NCBI GenBank assembly: GCA_900313015.1
Contig: OMPR01000016.1
Span: 62,001-126,000 of the forward strand
Origin: Rhodobacteraceae bacterium EL53
GTDB taxonomy: Bacteria; Pseudomonadota; Alphaproteobacteria; Rhodobacterales; Rhodobacteraceae
Direction of reading: 5' to 3'
Length of the DNA stretch: 64,000 nucleotides
This document shows, one piece after another, positions 1-8,773 of this stretch. The position numbers were made by a program, and so were the translations under genes. Position 1 is the stretch's first letter. Each line of letters starts with the position of its first letter. The notes below the pieces were generated by a model, which did no database searches, was not told the origin of the DNA, and saw only the letters and a list, made by a program, of their open reading frames with translations.

Positions 1-340
1 GGATCATGATGAGCATGGAATCGAACACGCTAAAATACGCCAACTACACCTGCTGACCAAGTAGCGACCGTCTCCCGAGCGGACAATTGCTCGGATCGCT
101 TCCCATCAAATGGAATATTGTCATGACGAGAATGACGGATCCGCCTCTCGGGAATCTCTTCAGTTGATGGTCTCCAAAAGCATCTCTTTCTAAGGTCGAA
201 TACGGCGCTGAATTGAAGACGTCACGTTGGAGAGTGCGGGGCAACAGTGCCGTTGCTGAGACTACTTAGACTTCGGTCGTTGTTGTCACTCTGTATCCAA
301 CCCATAAGAATTTTTAGAAAAGACGATTTTGAGGTGCGAG
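1..340. other. Gene-poor left edge
   Basis: No convincing gene is visible here. On the + strand a short open frame from base 2 to the stop at 62-64 could be the last 20 codons of a gene entering from the left (ending ...HLLTK), but it is too short to assign. A minus-strand open frame of 66 codons (44-244) has no recognisable motif and composition unlike the genes further right. The stretch resembles the non-coding, possibly decayed sequence that continues to 1231. Confidence 0.3.
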
Positions 341-827
341 ATGTCTCACGAACCGGATGACAAGTTAAAGAAATTAGCCGCTTCTGCAAGCTATACACCC
401 GCTGGTCTGAAAGACCTTTTTGAAGGCTGGAACATTGTGGATTTCATGATGGTCGAGGTAGCCATTCGTCAAGCGCGTAATCCAGCAGAATGGCAAAAGT
501 CATAGGATGCAGATTTGGGAAAACGCATCCTTGAGGCCTGGGAATACTCAGGGTTTTCGTGCCTGAGAAGGGCCGCCACTGTGCTGCGTCGATTGCTTCT
601 CATTACCGAACAGTCGGAATTCAAGCTGAGTAGGAAGTGCTCCAGCTGCCCTTGGAGCGGCCTGAGGGAAGAGGATCGCCGAGTACCTGATTGGTTTGGA
701 TGACAAACCGTTGGTCGCTGCTGAGGAGGTGAAACCTTGCTTTCCGGACGCAAGTCAGGTGATCGATGGGCTTTTGGCTGAGATGCGCCGAGGCTTATAC
801 AGAAGATGGGTGTCAAGCTTGGTCTAG
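341..827 (+). pseudogene. Probable decayed gene, unknown family
   Basis: An ATG at 341 opens a 54-codon frame (starting MSHEPDDKLKK) that stops at TAG 503-505. The same frame is then open to 703, so the only interruption is that amber codon. Around 635-675 the protein-like reading appears to move to other frames, ending in a stretch reading IAEYLIGLDDKPLVAAEEV and stopping at TAG 825-827. One premature stop plus one or two frameshifts within about 490 bases suggests a broken gene for a charged, helical protein of roughly 160 residues. I recognise no family. The alternative is that 341-505 is a genuine 54-residue protein and the rest is chance. Confidence 0.3.
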
Positions 828-1231
828 CCCAGCTCATATTCAGGACTTGTAGCAAAGCGTTGATACAGTTGTGCTTGGGATTGCTGCCAGACGCAATTGT
901 ACCGAAGTGGGCGTTGGCTTCATGTGGCTGGGAAAGCAACTCTGGACCTTTCCCAAGCTAGTTTCACTTGTTTGGGCCGTATCAGGTATACCTTATGGTG
1001 TTTGCTGGGTGCTGGGCTTCAAGTGATTGTATTTGAATCGAAAACAGACTGAACAAATTCGGGGGGCGAGTAAATTCCGCCTTTTCGTTGGTTCGGGGAA
1101 CTGTCGACATGAGACGAAGTGAGGCGTTAAGAACACGGCCTAAAAGCTTGGAAACAATTGGCTTCCTTTCAGCAAACTGTTTTGTTAACTTGGCGGTAAT
1201 AAAAAAATAAAGATGGCAGGCATACGGGCAG
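828..1231. other. Intergenic, no gene seen
   Basis: About 400 bases with only short minus-strand open frames lacking motifs. The last 50 bases before the next gene are A/T-rich (the run of A around 1200-1210) and probably hold the promoter of the Hint gene, but no clear -35/-10 pair can be picked out. Confidence 0.3.
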
Positions 1232-2296
1232 ATGAAGACGGGCTTTCGTGGCACGTTCGTCATTTCCTGGGCGCAAACAGATCTAGATGGCCTTGAGGCC
1301 GCCCCTTTGGAGTCACTCACTGCGGGGGCAGTATGGTCATGGCACGGGGAACCCGTGTGTGTAGAGGGCCCGGCAGGGCTGTTGCGTTTGGATCAGGCGG
1401 ACGGTGAAGATACGTTACGGAAAAAGGCGGCGCGCAAAGTGCGCCGGCTGGTTGGTGCGGCAGTTCAAAACCGGACAGATGTGGATGCGATTGAGGTCGA
1501 TGATCCCCTGATGGACCAGAGTTTTGTCGTAACCAATGGGGCGCAAAGCTATACAGTGACAGTGATAGAGGTGGCAAACGGCGGCACGCGTTTGCTGATG
1601 TTCCTCGATCATATGCCACCTCGGGATACGGATCTCTGGGTGGTTCATCACTCATTGACAGGTGCGGATCGTGGGCATGATGCCCTTGGTGAAGGTGGAG
1701 TGATCTGCTTTACGCCGGGAACGCGCATATCCACACCGACGGGACCGCGATTGGTCGAAGACTTGCGCGAAGGCGATAAGGTACAGACGCGGGATAGCGG
1801 CCCTCAGCAAATACAATGGATTGGGAATCGCCGAATGACGGGGGCACGCTTGTTTGTCATGCCCAAGTTGCGACCGATCCGTATTCGGGCGGGGGCGCTT
1901 GGCATTGACCGCCCTGATGCTGAGCTGTTGGTTTCTCCGGCGCATAGAATGCTGTTGCGTGGGGCTGCCGCGCAGGCCCTTTTCAATACGCCCGAAGTTT
2001 TGGTGGCGGCTCGTGACCTGATCAATGGCACAACGGTTGGGGTGGATCTGTCTGTTCGGCAGGTTACCTACATTCACCTGCTTTTGCCCAGTCATCAGAT
2101 ACTATGGGCAAATGGTGTTGAGACCGAAAGCTATCATCCCGCTAATGCCTCTATGGATGCTTTGACGGATGCGGACCGTACCCGGCTTTTGGCGCATCTG
2201 CCGGGCTTAGATCGCGACCCACATGGGTATGGTGGATTTGCGCGTCGGAACCTTTCTCATACCGAAGCAGCGTTGCTGCGACATGAGGCGGCTTAG
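1232..2296 (+). CDS. Hint (Hedgehog/intein) domain protein 1
   Basis: This 354-residue protein carries a C-terminal Hint domain of the type common in Roseobacters. The domain starts at Cys159 in ICFTPGTRIST, followed by VEDLREGDKVQT, the R-I-R-A-G-A-L-G block and SPAHRMLL, whose His is the conserved second catalytic position. Hint domains perform an N-to-S acyl shift and self-cleavage in inteins and Hedgehog proteins; in this bacterial family (Hint_2-like) cleavage and substrate are mostly untested. The N-terminal 158 residues begin MKTGFRGTFVISWAQT and show no signal peptide. An ATG at 1213 lies in another frame; 1232 gives the family-like N terminus although its ribosome site is weak. Role unknown. 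Confidence 0.85.
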   Translation: MKTGFRGTFVISWAQTDLDGLEAAPLESLTAGAVWSWHGEPVCVEGPAGLLRLDQADGEDTLRKKAARKVRRLVGAAVQNRTDVDAIEVDDPLMDQSFVVTNGAQSYTVTVIEVANGGTRLLMFLDHMPPRDTDLWVVHHSLTGADRGHDALGEGGVICFTPGTRISTPTGPRLVEDLREGDKVQTRDSGPQQIQWIGNRRMTGARLFVMPKLRPIRIRAGALGIDRPDAELLVSPAHRMLLRGAAAQALFNTPEVLVAARDLINGTTVGVDLSVRQVTYIHLLLPSHQILWANGVETESYHPANASMDALTDADRTRLLAHLPGLDRDPHGYGGFARRNLSHTEAALLRHEAA

Positions 2297-2323
2297 GACT
2301 TTGAGAATTCGGTCAATCCCGTG

Positions 2324-2351
2324 TTGACTCTGAGGGCCGCGCAGCTATAAG
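2324..2351 (+). promoter_or_regulatory. Predicted sigma-70 promoter of rpsD
   Basis: TTGACT at 2324-2329 and TATAAG at 2346-2351 are separated by 16 bases, a good housekeeping promoter match. Transcription would begin near 2358, giving an rpsD leader of about 125 bases. A GC-rich inverted repeat (GCCGCGC...GCGCGGC) spans the -10 region. Confidence 0.55.
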
Positions 2352-2433
2352 CGCGGCTCTATTGGTGTTGGTGGCCCTCGCAAGGGGATTCCTGTCAAGT
2401 CTGAACAGACTAGAGGACAACGCCCTTCATAGT

Positions 2434-2467
2434 AGCCCATACCGGTTTCGGGGTGGGCTTCGTTTTT
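2434..2467 (+). promoter_or_regulatory. Terminator-like hairpin in the rpsD leader
   Basis: AGCCCATACC (2434-2443) can pair with GGGTGGGCT near 2451-2459, with one weak pair, and a run of five T follows at 2463-2467. The structure lies between the predicted rpsD promoter and its start codon, ending directly at the ribosome binding site AGGAG (2471-2475). It has the layout of an attenuator or translational operator. Ribosomal protein S4 is a known autogenous regulator in other bacteria, but control by this hairpin is inference. Confidence 0.4.
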
Positions 2468-2482
2468 AGAAGGAGAACAGCC

Positions 2483-3103
2483 GTGACTAAACGTACGTCT
2501 GCCAAGCATAAAATTGACCGCCGCATGGGCGAAAACATCTGGGGCCGCGCAAAATCCCCAGTTAACCGTCGTGAATATGGCCCCGGCCAGCACGGCCAGC
2601 GCCGCAAGGGCAAACTGTCCGACTTTGGTATTCAGCTGCGCGCCAAGCAAAAGCTAAAGGGTTACTACGGCGATCTGACTGAAAAGCAGTTCCGTCGCAT
2701 CTACGCCGAAGCCGAGCGTGTTGGTGGCGACACTGGTGAAAACTTGATCGGTCTGCTGGAGCGTCGCCTGGACGCAGTTGTGTACCGTGCCAAGTTCGTT
2801 GCAACCGTTTTTGCCGCACGTCAGTTCGTAAACCACGGCCACGTGAAAGTGAACGGCAAGCGCGTCAACATTCCTTCTTACCGTGTAAAAGAAGGTGACG
2901 TTATCGAGGTTCGCGACAAATCCAAGCAAATGGTTGCTCTGCTCGAAGCAGTTCAGCTGGCTGAGCGTGACGTGCCTGACTACATCGACGCAGATCACTC
3001 CAAAATGACCGCGACATTCGTGCGCGCGCCGGGTCTGGGCGATGTTCCTTACCCAGTCGTCATGGAGCCAAACCTGGTCGTGGAATTCTACGCGAAAAAC
3101 TAA
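2483..3103 (+). CDS. rpsD: 30S ribosomal protein S4
   Basis: S4 binds 16S rRNA early in small-subunit assembly. The 206-residue product begins [20 protein letters not shown] after a GTG start, contains the YGPGQHGQ motif and the S4 RNA-binding domain (residues about 95-160, including the [10 protein letters not shown] and [10 protein letters not shown] stretches). The GTG at 2483 is chosen over the in-frame ATG at 2453 because it follows AGGAGAACAGCC and gives the normal family N terminus. In this lineage rpsD stands alone, not in the alpha operon. It has its own promoter, leader hairpin and terminator. Confidence 0.97.
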   Translation: MTKRTSAKHKIDRRMGENIWGRAKSPVNRREYGPGQHGQRRKGKLSDFGIQLRAKQKLKGYYGDLTEKQFRRIYAEAERVGGDTGENLIGLLERRLDAVVYRAKFVATVFAARQFVNHGHVKVNGKRVNIPSYRVKEGDVIEVRDKSKQMVALLEAVQLAERDVPDYIDADHSKMTATFVRAPGLGDVPYPVVMEPNLVVEFYAKN

Positions 3104-3127
3104 TCTTCGCCATTAATCAAAGATTTC

Positions 3128-3159
3128 AAAAGGCCGTGCATTTTGCGCGGCCTTTTTTT
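3128..3159 (+). terminator. Rho-independent terminator after rpsD
   Basis: AAAGGCCG and CGGCCTTT form a stem with a short inner GC pair around an ATTTT loop, followed by a run of seven T. Confidence 0.85.
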
Positions 3160-3257
3160 GTTGTGAAGGAGACGCGTAGGCTTTCTTGCCTTGTTGAGAC
3201 CACATTGTTACTCTGACCTTGAACTTCTTTTCCTGGGGGGAATGGAAGGGCTGAAGT

Positions 3258-4205
3258 ATGGGCTATAATATTGGTGAGGTGACCGGGTACGGCGGCGGAC
3301 CGTCTGACTGGTCTTTAACAGTGGATCTGACGGATCCGTCAGCGACAACCGTATCGGGCGATTTTGACGTTGTCAGCTTGTTGACCGGGGGAAGCACCGG
3401 CGAAGCCGATGATTATTCCATAATAGGCACAAGCGCGAACTTTGACAGTTACACAGACAACTTCGTACTGAATGCTGACGGCACTTTTTCTTTTGACATC
3501 GATCGCGCAGCAGTTTTTGCAAGCGACGCTAATCAGACGGTCTCGTTCACTATCCTGGGGACGTCAGGTGGGCAATCTGATGATGATCAAGTCTCGGTCA
3601 CATTGCTGATTTGTGTCGCTCGGGGAACGGCAATTAGAACCGCAAACGGGAGACGGCCGGTCGAAACGCTCCAGCCCGGCGATTGGATTCCGACGCTTGA
3701 CAATGGATCGCAGCCAATCCGCTGGATTGGGTCACGGTTGCTAGAGGCAGAGGAATTGCGCAGAAACCCTCAATGGCACCCGATCCGTATCAAGGCAGGG
3801 GCATTGGGAAGAGGGCGCCCGCGACGGGATTTACGTGTGTCGCCACAGCATCGTGTTCTGTTGTCGGATTGGCGCGCTCAGCTGTTCTTTGGAGAGGACG
3901 AGATCCTAGTCCCAGCAAAGGGGTTGGTCGATGGGCAAAAGATCCGATGGGAGCAAGAGGACAGTGAAATCGAGTATTTCCACATTCTGTTTGATACGCA
4001 TCAGGTGATCTATACAGAAGGAAGCTTGACCGAGAGTTTCCATCCTACTGGTTTCAGTTTGCGGGGCGTTGCTCCAGATGCCCGGGCAGAGTTGCTGGCG
4101 TTGTTCCCTGAATTGGACGAGGATGACGGAACATATGGACCGGCAGCGAAATATGTCGCCAAGGTGCAAGAAGGACTGTTCATGACGCAGACTGCGGCGG
4201 TATGA
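3258..4205 (+). CDS. Hint domain protein 2
   Basis: The 315-residue product has two parts. Residues 1-115 are acidic, rich in Gly, Asp, Ser and Thr, with repeats of beta-strand-like sequence resembling the cadherin/VCBS-type segments of exported RTX-associated proteins. The Hint domain begins at Cys119 (LICVARGTAIRT), continues with VETLQPGDWIPT, the R-I-K-A-G-A-L-G block and SPQHRVLL, and ends near FDTHQVIYTEG. No classical signal peptide is seen; such proteins may leave through type I export, which is inference. The stop overlaps the start of the acyltransferase gene by ATGA, so the two are translationally coupled. Confidence 0.85.
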   Translation: MGYNIGEVTGYGGGPSDWSLTVDLTDPSATTVSGDFDVVSLLTGGSTGEADDYSIIGTSANFDSYTDNFVLNADGTFSFDIDRAAVFASDANQTVSFTILGTSGGQSDDDQVSVTLLICVARGTAIRTANGRRPVETLQPGDWIPTLDNGSQPIRWIGSRLLEAEELRRNPQWHPIRIKAGALGRGRPRRDLRVSPQHRVLLSDWRAQLFFGEDEILVPAKGLVDGQKIRWEQEDSEIEYFHILFDTHQVIYTEGSLTESFHPTGFSLRGVAPDARAELLALFPELDEDDGTYGPAAKYVAKVQEGLFMTQTAAV

Positions 4206-4717
4206 GCCAAACAGCGTCGCCCAAAGGCACAGGGCCAGAGTTCCCATCACAGGAAAAACTGCGCGTATATGGCGACGTGATGTTTCTGGCGCTGCGCAGC
4301 GCCCATCATGCAGCGATGAATATAGCGAACCTGCGCGCGGCGATTGAGCCTGCGATTGAATTGGGGCAGTTTCGCATTTTCCGCTTTGATGACGTGCCCC
4401 GTGGAATGTTCACTTGGGCGTATTTGGGGCCAGAGGCAGAGGCTCGGCTCGTTGCTGGGAAAACCCTGAGTTACGAAGATTGGACATCAGGTGACAGGTT
4501 GTGGATCATTGATCTGATCGCCCCGTACAAAGGGATGGCCGCCGGGATGACGCGTTGGGTCATGGTGCCGGGAAATTTTGCCGACAGAGAGTTCTGGTTT
4601 CGAAGGGTCGAAGGCGGCAATAAGACACGCCGCATTTTGCACATCGATTTTGAGCGTCCAGATGGTAAGGCGCGGTTTTTGAAACCAGAAGACTTTGAGC
4701 CCGGCCCTGATTTATAA
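4202..4717 (+). CDS. HlyC/RtxC-type toxin-activating lysine acyltransferase
   Basis: HlyC-family enzymes transfer a fatty acyl group from acyl-ACP to internal lysines of RTX toxins in the cytoplasm. The 171-residue protein matches the family along its length: TWAYLGPEAEARL, EDWTSGDRLW and IIDLIAPY are near-identical to HlyC blocks. His36 (SAHH) and Asp104 (IIDLIAP) align with the HlyC catalytic His23 and Asp92. It overlaps the upstream Hint gene by four bases. No RTX toxin gene is present in the window, so the coupled Hint protein is the obvious candidate partner or substrate, which is inference. Its 3' end overlaps the convergent regulator gene by six bases. Confidence 0.85.
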   Translation: MSQTASPKGTGPEFPSQEKLRVYGDVMFLALRSAHHAAMNIANLRAAIEPAIELGQFRIFRFDDVPRGMFTWAYLGPEAEARLVAGKTLSYEDWTSGDRLWIIDLIAPYKGMAAGMTRWVMVPGNFADREFWFRRVEGGNKTRRILHIDFERPDGKARFLKPEDFEPGPDL

Positions 4718-5173
4718 GGGGAGCGGACGATTTTCCGCAATAGCTTCCATTGCAAAATAGGATGTGACGCTGTCCAGCTCTACTTTGTCGATCAGGCGCT
4801 GATAGACTTGATCATAGCTGGTCATATCTTGCGTCACGACTTTGAGTTGGTAGTCATAATCGCCGCCTATTCTGTGAAAATCCACCACCTCGGGGATGGT
4901 TAAGACGTGCCTGCGAAAGGCTTGCAACCACTCCGCCGAATGATGGCGGGTCCGTAGCATCACAAAAACAACCAGATTAAGGCCAAGCCGTTCGCGGGCA
5001 ATGCGGGCGCTTGAACCTTGAAGGATGTCTGCCTCAGAAAGGGCTTTCAATCGTCGCCAGCAGGCGTTTTGGGACAGGCCGACACGATCCGCGAGTTCTC
5101 TTTGGGGCGATGTGGCGTTCTTTTGCAGTTCACGCAACAACAGGATGTCAATTTGATCTATCTTATGGGTCAT
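4712..5173 (-). CDS. AsnC/Lrp family transcriptional regulator
   Basis: A 153-residue regulator with an N-terminal winged helix-turn-helix (LADRVGLSQNACWRRLKAL) and a C-terminal ligand-sensing RAM domain. The Cys in QNACWRR is typical of the branch that controls amino-acid degradation enzymes. The start MTHKIDQIDILLLREL at 5173 is the family-standard N terminus; the frame is open further upstream but into the divergent promoter. It faces the PLP enzyme gene at 5274 across 100 bases that contain an A/T-rich patch (gaaaatatac) suited to Lrp binding. It probably regulates that gene in response to an amino acid, by analogy with other Lrp-type local regulators. Confidence 0.9.
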   Translation of the reverse strand: MTHKIDQIDILLLRELQKNATSPQRELADRVGLSQNACWRRLKALSEADILQGSSARIARERLGLNLVVFVMLRTRHHSAEWLQAFRRHVLTIPEVVDFHRIGGDYDYQLKVVTQDMTSYDQVYQRLIDKVELDSVTSYFAMEAIAENRPLPL

Positions 5174-5273
5174 ATCTAATCGTTTGACACAAAGAGATGG
5201 GAAAATATACAAAAATCGGGTAAGTTTATTGCCCTGTCTGGGGTCATCTTTGTTGGGTAACAGGAGCTTGAAC

Positions 5274-6704
5274 ATGACCCTTACCCATTTTCGCGAAGGC
5301 TTATCAGCCACCACTCAATCTAAGTCCTTGCGGGATGGAATGATTGGAGAGGGAATCAGCATTCCCGGATTGTTTGGGGACGTTCCGCTTGTCTACGCGG
5401 ACTACGTTGCTTCGGGACGCGCAATGACACAGGTAGAAACCTTTGTCGCGACCCACGTGTTGCCATTCTATGCCAATAGCCACACAGAAGCCTCCTTTTG
5501 CGGCTCATACATGACTCGGTTGCGGCGTGAGGCGCGAGCCGAGATCGCCCGGCTTATCGGTGCCACTGAAGACGATTCGGTGATCTTCACCGGCTCGGGT
5601 GCCACAGCTGGGCTCAATCGGTTGGTTAGTTTGTTGGGGGTGGAACAAGCTGACCGGCCGGTTGTAATCATTGGTCCGTACGAACATCATTCCAACATTC
5701 TGCCTTGGCGTGAAAGCAAGGCCGAAGTTATTGAGATTCCAGAAGCGCCAGAAGGCGGTCCGGATCTGTTCGCGCTGAAAGCGGCATTGGTGACCCATAA
5801 AGATGCTGATTTGATAATCGGCAGTTTTTCTGCCGCTTCAAATGTCACGGGCATCATCACTGACCCTGATCCGGTAACCCGAATTCTCAAGGCACATGGG
5901 GCACTTGCCGTTTGGGATTACGCAGGGGGTGGCCCGTATCTGCAGATGGATATGGGCGCGGGCTCAGACGTACGCAAAGATGCAATTGTTGTTTCGCCGC
6001 ATAAATTCCCTGGGGGGCCGGGCGCGTCTGGTGTGTTGGTCGTGAACAGAACTGCAGTTCATCAGACCTGCCCCAGTTGGCCAGGTGGAGGCACCGTGTC
6101 CTTTGTTTCACCGTGGGGCCACGACTATTCCGAGGATCTGGCGACACGCGAAGAAGCCGGAACGCCGAATGTCATCGGAGACATTCGCGCCGCATTGGCC
6201 TTTATCGTCAAAGATGTGGTCGGGGTTGAGGAAATCACCCGCCGAGAAGCTGAGTTCAATCAGATGGCCCAAGAAGGGTGGGGCAACAATCCGCATCTGA
6301 CACTGCTTGGAACGGAGAACCCCCATCGGCTGCCGATCTTTTCCTTCTTGGTAAAAGACAAGGCCGGGAACCCCGTTCATCAGCAGCTGTTTACACGGAT
6401 GCTGAGCGATATCTATGGAATCCAAGCCCGTGGCGGTTGTGCCTGTGCCGGGCCTTATGCGCATCGTTTGCTGGGCATTGATGAAGAGGCGTCACTGGCC
6501 CTGCATGCGGATCTGGCTGCGGGCAAAGAGCTTTTGAAGCCCGGTTGGGTGCGACTGAACTTTAGCTACATGATGGATCCGGCGACGGCGCAGTTCATCA
6601 TCGACAGTGTGAACGAGCTGAGTCAGCGGACCGAGGAATTCGCGCAATATTACGATGCGGACCCTGCAACCGCACGGTTTCGTGGGCAATCTGTAGCGGC
6701 GTGA
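5274..6704 (+). CDS. Class V aminotransferase-fold PLP enzyme, cysteine desulfurase/lyase-like
   Basis: The 476-residue product is a fold-type I PLP enzyme of the NifS/SufS superfamily. Visible motifs: FTGSGATAGLNRL near residues 104-116, Asp215 in VWDYAGGG that binds the pyridine nitrogen, and the Schiff-base Lys244 in SPHKFPGGPGASG. A Cys-rich loop RGGCACAGPYAH (Cys389, Cys391) lies where SufS/CsdA carry the persulfide cysteine. It is longer than NifS/SufS (about 400). AGGAG lies 7 bases upstream of ATG 5274. The gene is divergent from an Lrp regulator, which suggests degradation or sulfur mobilisation of an amino acid rather than general Fe-S assembly; the substrate is not known. Confidence 0.85.
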   Translation: MTLTHFREGLSATTQSKSLRDGMIGEGISIPGLFGDVPLVYADYVASGRAMTQVETFVATHVLPFYANSHTEASFCGSYMTRLRREARAEIARLIGATEDDSVIFTGSGATAGLNRLVSLLGVEQADRPVVIIGPYEHHSNILPWRESKAEVIEIPEAPEGGPDLFALKAALVTHKDADLIIGSFSAASNVTGIITDPDPVTRILKAHGALAVWDYAGGGPYLQMDMGAGSDVRKDAIVVSPHKFPGGPGASGVLVVNRTAVHQTCPSWPGGGTVSFVSPWGHDYSEDLATREEAGTPNVIGDIRAALAFIVKDVVGVEEITRREAEFNQMAQEGWGNNPHLTLLGTENPHRLPIFSFLVKDKAGNPVHQQLFTRMLSDIYGIQARGGCACAGPYAHRLLGIDEEASLALHADLAAGKELLKPGWVRLNFSYMMDPATAQFIIDSVNELSQRTEEFAQYYDADPATARFRGQSVAA

Positions 6705-6767
6705 CGCCATTGCCGCTTTTCTCGGAGAAAGCAGAGCGTTATTAGGGTTCCATCAAGGAGCCCTAAT

Positions 6768-7853
6768 ATGACGAAAATCACCCCTCAGCCCGGCATTATG
6801 GACATCGCACTGTATCAGAGCGGCACGGCGCATGTAGAGGGCGTGAGCAATGTCATCAAGCTTAGCTCAAATGAAAACCCCTATGGACCAAGTCCAAAGG
6901 CCATCGCTGCCGTCCAAGACAGTGCGGCGATGTTGCATCGGTATCCCTCCAGCGATCATGCCGGTTTGCGAACAGCAATTGGGGAACAACATGGCTTGAA
7001 CCCCGAGCAGGTGATTTGCGGGGCAGGGAGCGATGAAATCATCGCGTTTCTGTGTCAGGCTTACGCTGGTCCGGGGGATGAAGTTCTCTATACCGAGCAC
7101 GGGTTTTCGATGTATCGCATTAGCGCCTTGGCCGCTGGTGCAACTCCGGTCGAGGTGCATGAACGTGAGCGAGTCACAGATGTGGACGCTTTGTTGGCCG
7201 GATGTACGGATCGAACCAAATTGGTATTCATTGCCAATCCGAACAACCCAACAGGCACCATGATCGGAGCCGCCGAAGTTGCCAGTCTTGCGGATGGGTT
7301 GCCGCCACACGCTATTCTTGTTCTCGACGGGGCATATGCCGAATATGTCAGCGGATTCGACGCAGGTGTCGAGATCATCAATGCGCGCAGCAATGTGGTG
7401 ATGACCCGCACGTTTTCCAAGCTTTATGGCCTGGGGGGTATTCGCGTGGGGTGGGGGTATGGACCACAGGATATCATCGACGTTCTCAATCGTTTGCGCG
7501 GCCCATTCAATGTTTCAGCGTCCGCTTTGGTCGCAGCCGAGGCGGCAATCCGGGATACCGCCTATGTTGAATTCTGTCTGGAAGAGAACACAAAGTGGCG
7601 CGGTTGGTTGGCCGAGGCACTTGCTGCGTTGGGCGTGCCATCAGATACCTCGTGTGCGAACTTTATCCTGGCCCGTTTCTCTGACCAGGCCGAGGCCGAA
7701 GGCTGCGACGCCTATTTGCAATCTCAGGGGCTGATCGTGCGTAAGGTGGCTGGGTATAACTTGCCAAACGCACTTCGTATAACTGTTGGTGACGAAAATG
7801 CCTGTCGGCGCATTGTGGACGCAGTTGCTGCATTCAAAGGGGGCGATAAATGA
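6768..7853 (+). CDS. hisC: Histidinol-phosphate / aromatic aminotransferase
   Basis: A 361-residue fold-type I aminotransferase with the HisC pattern: [11 protein letters not shown] near residue 33, NPNNPTG near 158, and the PLP lysine at about residue 218 in [17 protein letters not shown] lies just upstream of the ATG. The stop overlaps the next gene (prephenate/arogenate dehydrogenase) by ATGA. That coupling argues that this HisC paralogue acts mainly, or also, in tyrosine and phenylalanine synthesis as an aromatic aminotransferase. Whether another hisC exists elsewhere in the genome cannot be seen here. Confidence 0.93.
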   Translation: MTKITPQPGIMDIALYQSGTAHVEGVSNVIKLSSNENPYGPSPKAIAAVQDSAAMLHRYPSSDHAGLRTAIGEQHGLNPEQVICGAGSDEIIAFLCQAYAGPGDEVLYTEHGFSMYRISALAAGATPVEVHERERVTDVDALLAGCTDRTKLVFIANPNNPTGTMIGAAEVASLADGLPPHAILVLDGAYAEYVSGFDAGVEIINARSNVVMTRTFSKLYGLGGIRVGWGYGPQDIIDVLNRLRGPFNVSASALVAAEAAIRDTAYVEFCLEENTKWRGWLAEALAALGVPSDTSCANFILARFSDQAEAEGCDAYLQSQGLIVRKVAGYNLPNALRITVGDENACRRIVDAVAAFKGGDK

Positions 7854-8773
7854 GCCAACCGATTTATGACCGTGTCGCCCTGATTGGTCTGGGACTGATT
7901 GCTTCTTCGATGTTCTGGGCGATCAAACGCGCTGGCCTGGCCAAAGAAGTGACCGGGTACGCCCGCTCACAAGCGACCCGTGATACGGCTCGTCAAATCG
8001 GGTTGTGTGATCGTATTTGCGACAGCGCTGCCGAAGCTGCCGAAGGCGCAGACCTCGTCGTCTTGTGTGTCCCTGTCGGTGTAATGGGCGCAGTGGCCCA
8101 AGAAATTGCCCCGGTGCTAAAGCCGGGCGCAACGATCAGCGACGTTGGGTCGGTCAAACGGCATGTCATTGATGCTGTTACACCTTTTGTTCCTGAAGGT
8201 GTGCATTTCATTCCGGCGCACCCGCTGGCTGGTACCGAACATTCAGGACCAGAATCCGGTTTTGCCGAACTGTACGACAACCGCTGGTGCCTACTGGTGC
8301 CTGTCGAAGGTTCTGATCGCGCTGCGGTAGAAAAATTGCGCGCCCTTTGGGAAGGCATCGGCGCGAATGTTGAAGAAATGGATGCAGATCACCATGATTT
8401 GGTTTTGGCGGTCACATCCCACGCGCCGCACCTGATCGCCTATACAATGGTGGGCGTCGCGGATGATCTGCGTCGTGTCACGGATAGCGAAGTGATCAAA
8501 TACTCGGCTGCTGGGTTCCGGGATTTTACTCGGATCGCTGCCTCGGACCCGACCATGTGGCGGGATGTGTTCTTGAGCAACAAGGATGCAACGCTGGAAA
8601 TTCTTGGGCGGTTCACGGAAGAACTGTTTGCGTTGCAACGGGCCATTCGGACTGGGGACGGAGATCATCTTTTCGACTACTTCACGCGCACCCGTGCCAT
8701 TCGCCGTGGTATTATCGAAGCGGGTCAAGATACGGACGCGCCAGATTTTGGGCGTGGAAAGGCTAAATCGTGA
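7850..8773 (+). CDS. tyrA: Prephenate/arogenate dehydrogenase
   Basis: This 307-residue enzyme oxidatively decarboxylates prephenate or arogenate in tyrosine synthesis. The N-terminal Rossmann fold shows [11 protein letters not shown], and DVGSVK near residue 100 and [12 protein letters not shown] near residue 124 are the family active-site blocks, followed by the helical dimerisation domain ([11 protein letters not shown]). No ACT or chorismate mutase domain is fused. It is translationally coupled to hisC upstream and to the extensin-like gene downstream (GTGA overlap). Confidence 0.93.
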   Translation: MSQPIYDRVALIGLGLIASSMFWAIKRAGLAKEVTGYARSQATRDTARQIGLCDRICDSAAEAAEGADLVVLCVPVGVMGAVAQEIAPVLKPGATISDVGSVKRHVIDAVTPFVPEGVHFIPAHPLAGTEHSGPESGFAELYDNRWCLLVPVEGSDRAAVEKLRALWEGIGANVEEMDADHHDLVLAVTSHAPHLIAYTMVGVADDLRRVTDSEVIKYSAAGFRDFTRIAASDPTMWRDVFLSNKDATLEILGRFTEELFALQRAIRTGDGDHLFDYFTRTRAIRRGIIEAGQDTDAPDFGRGKAKS

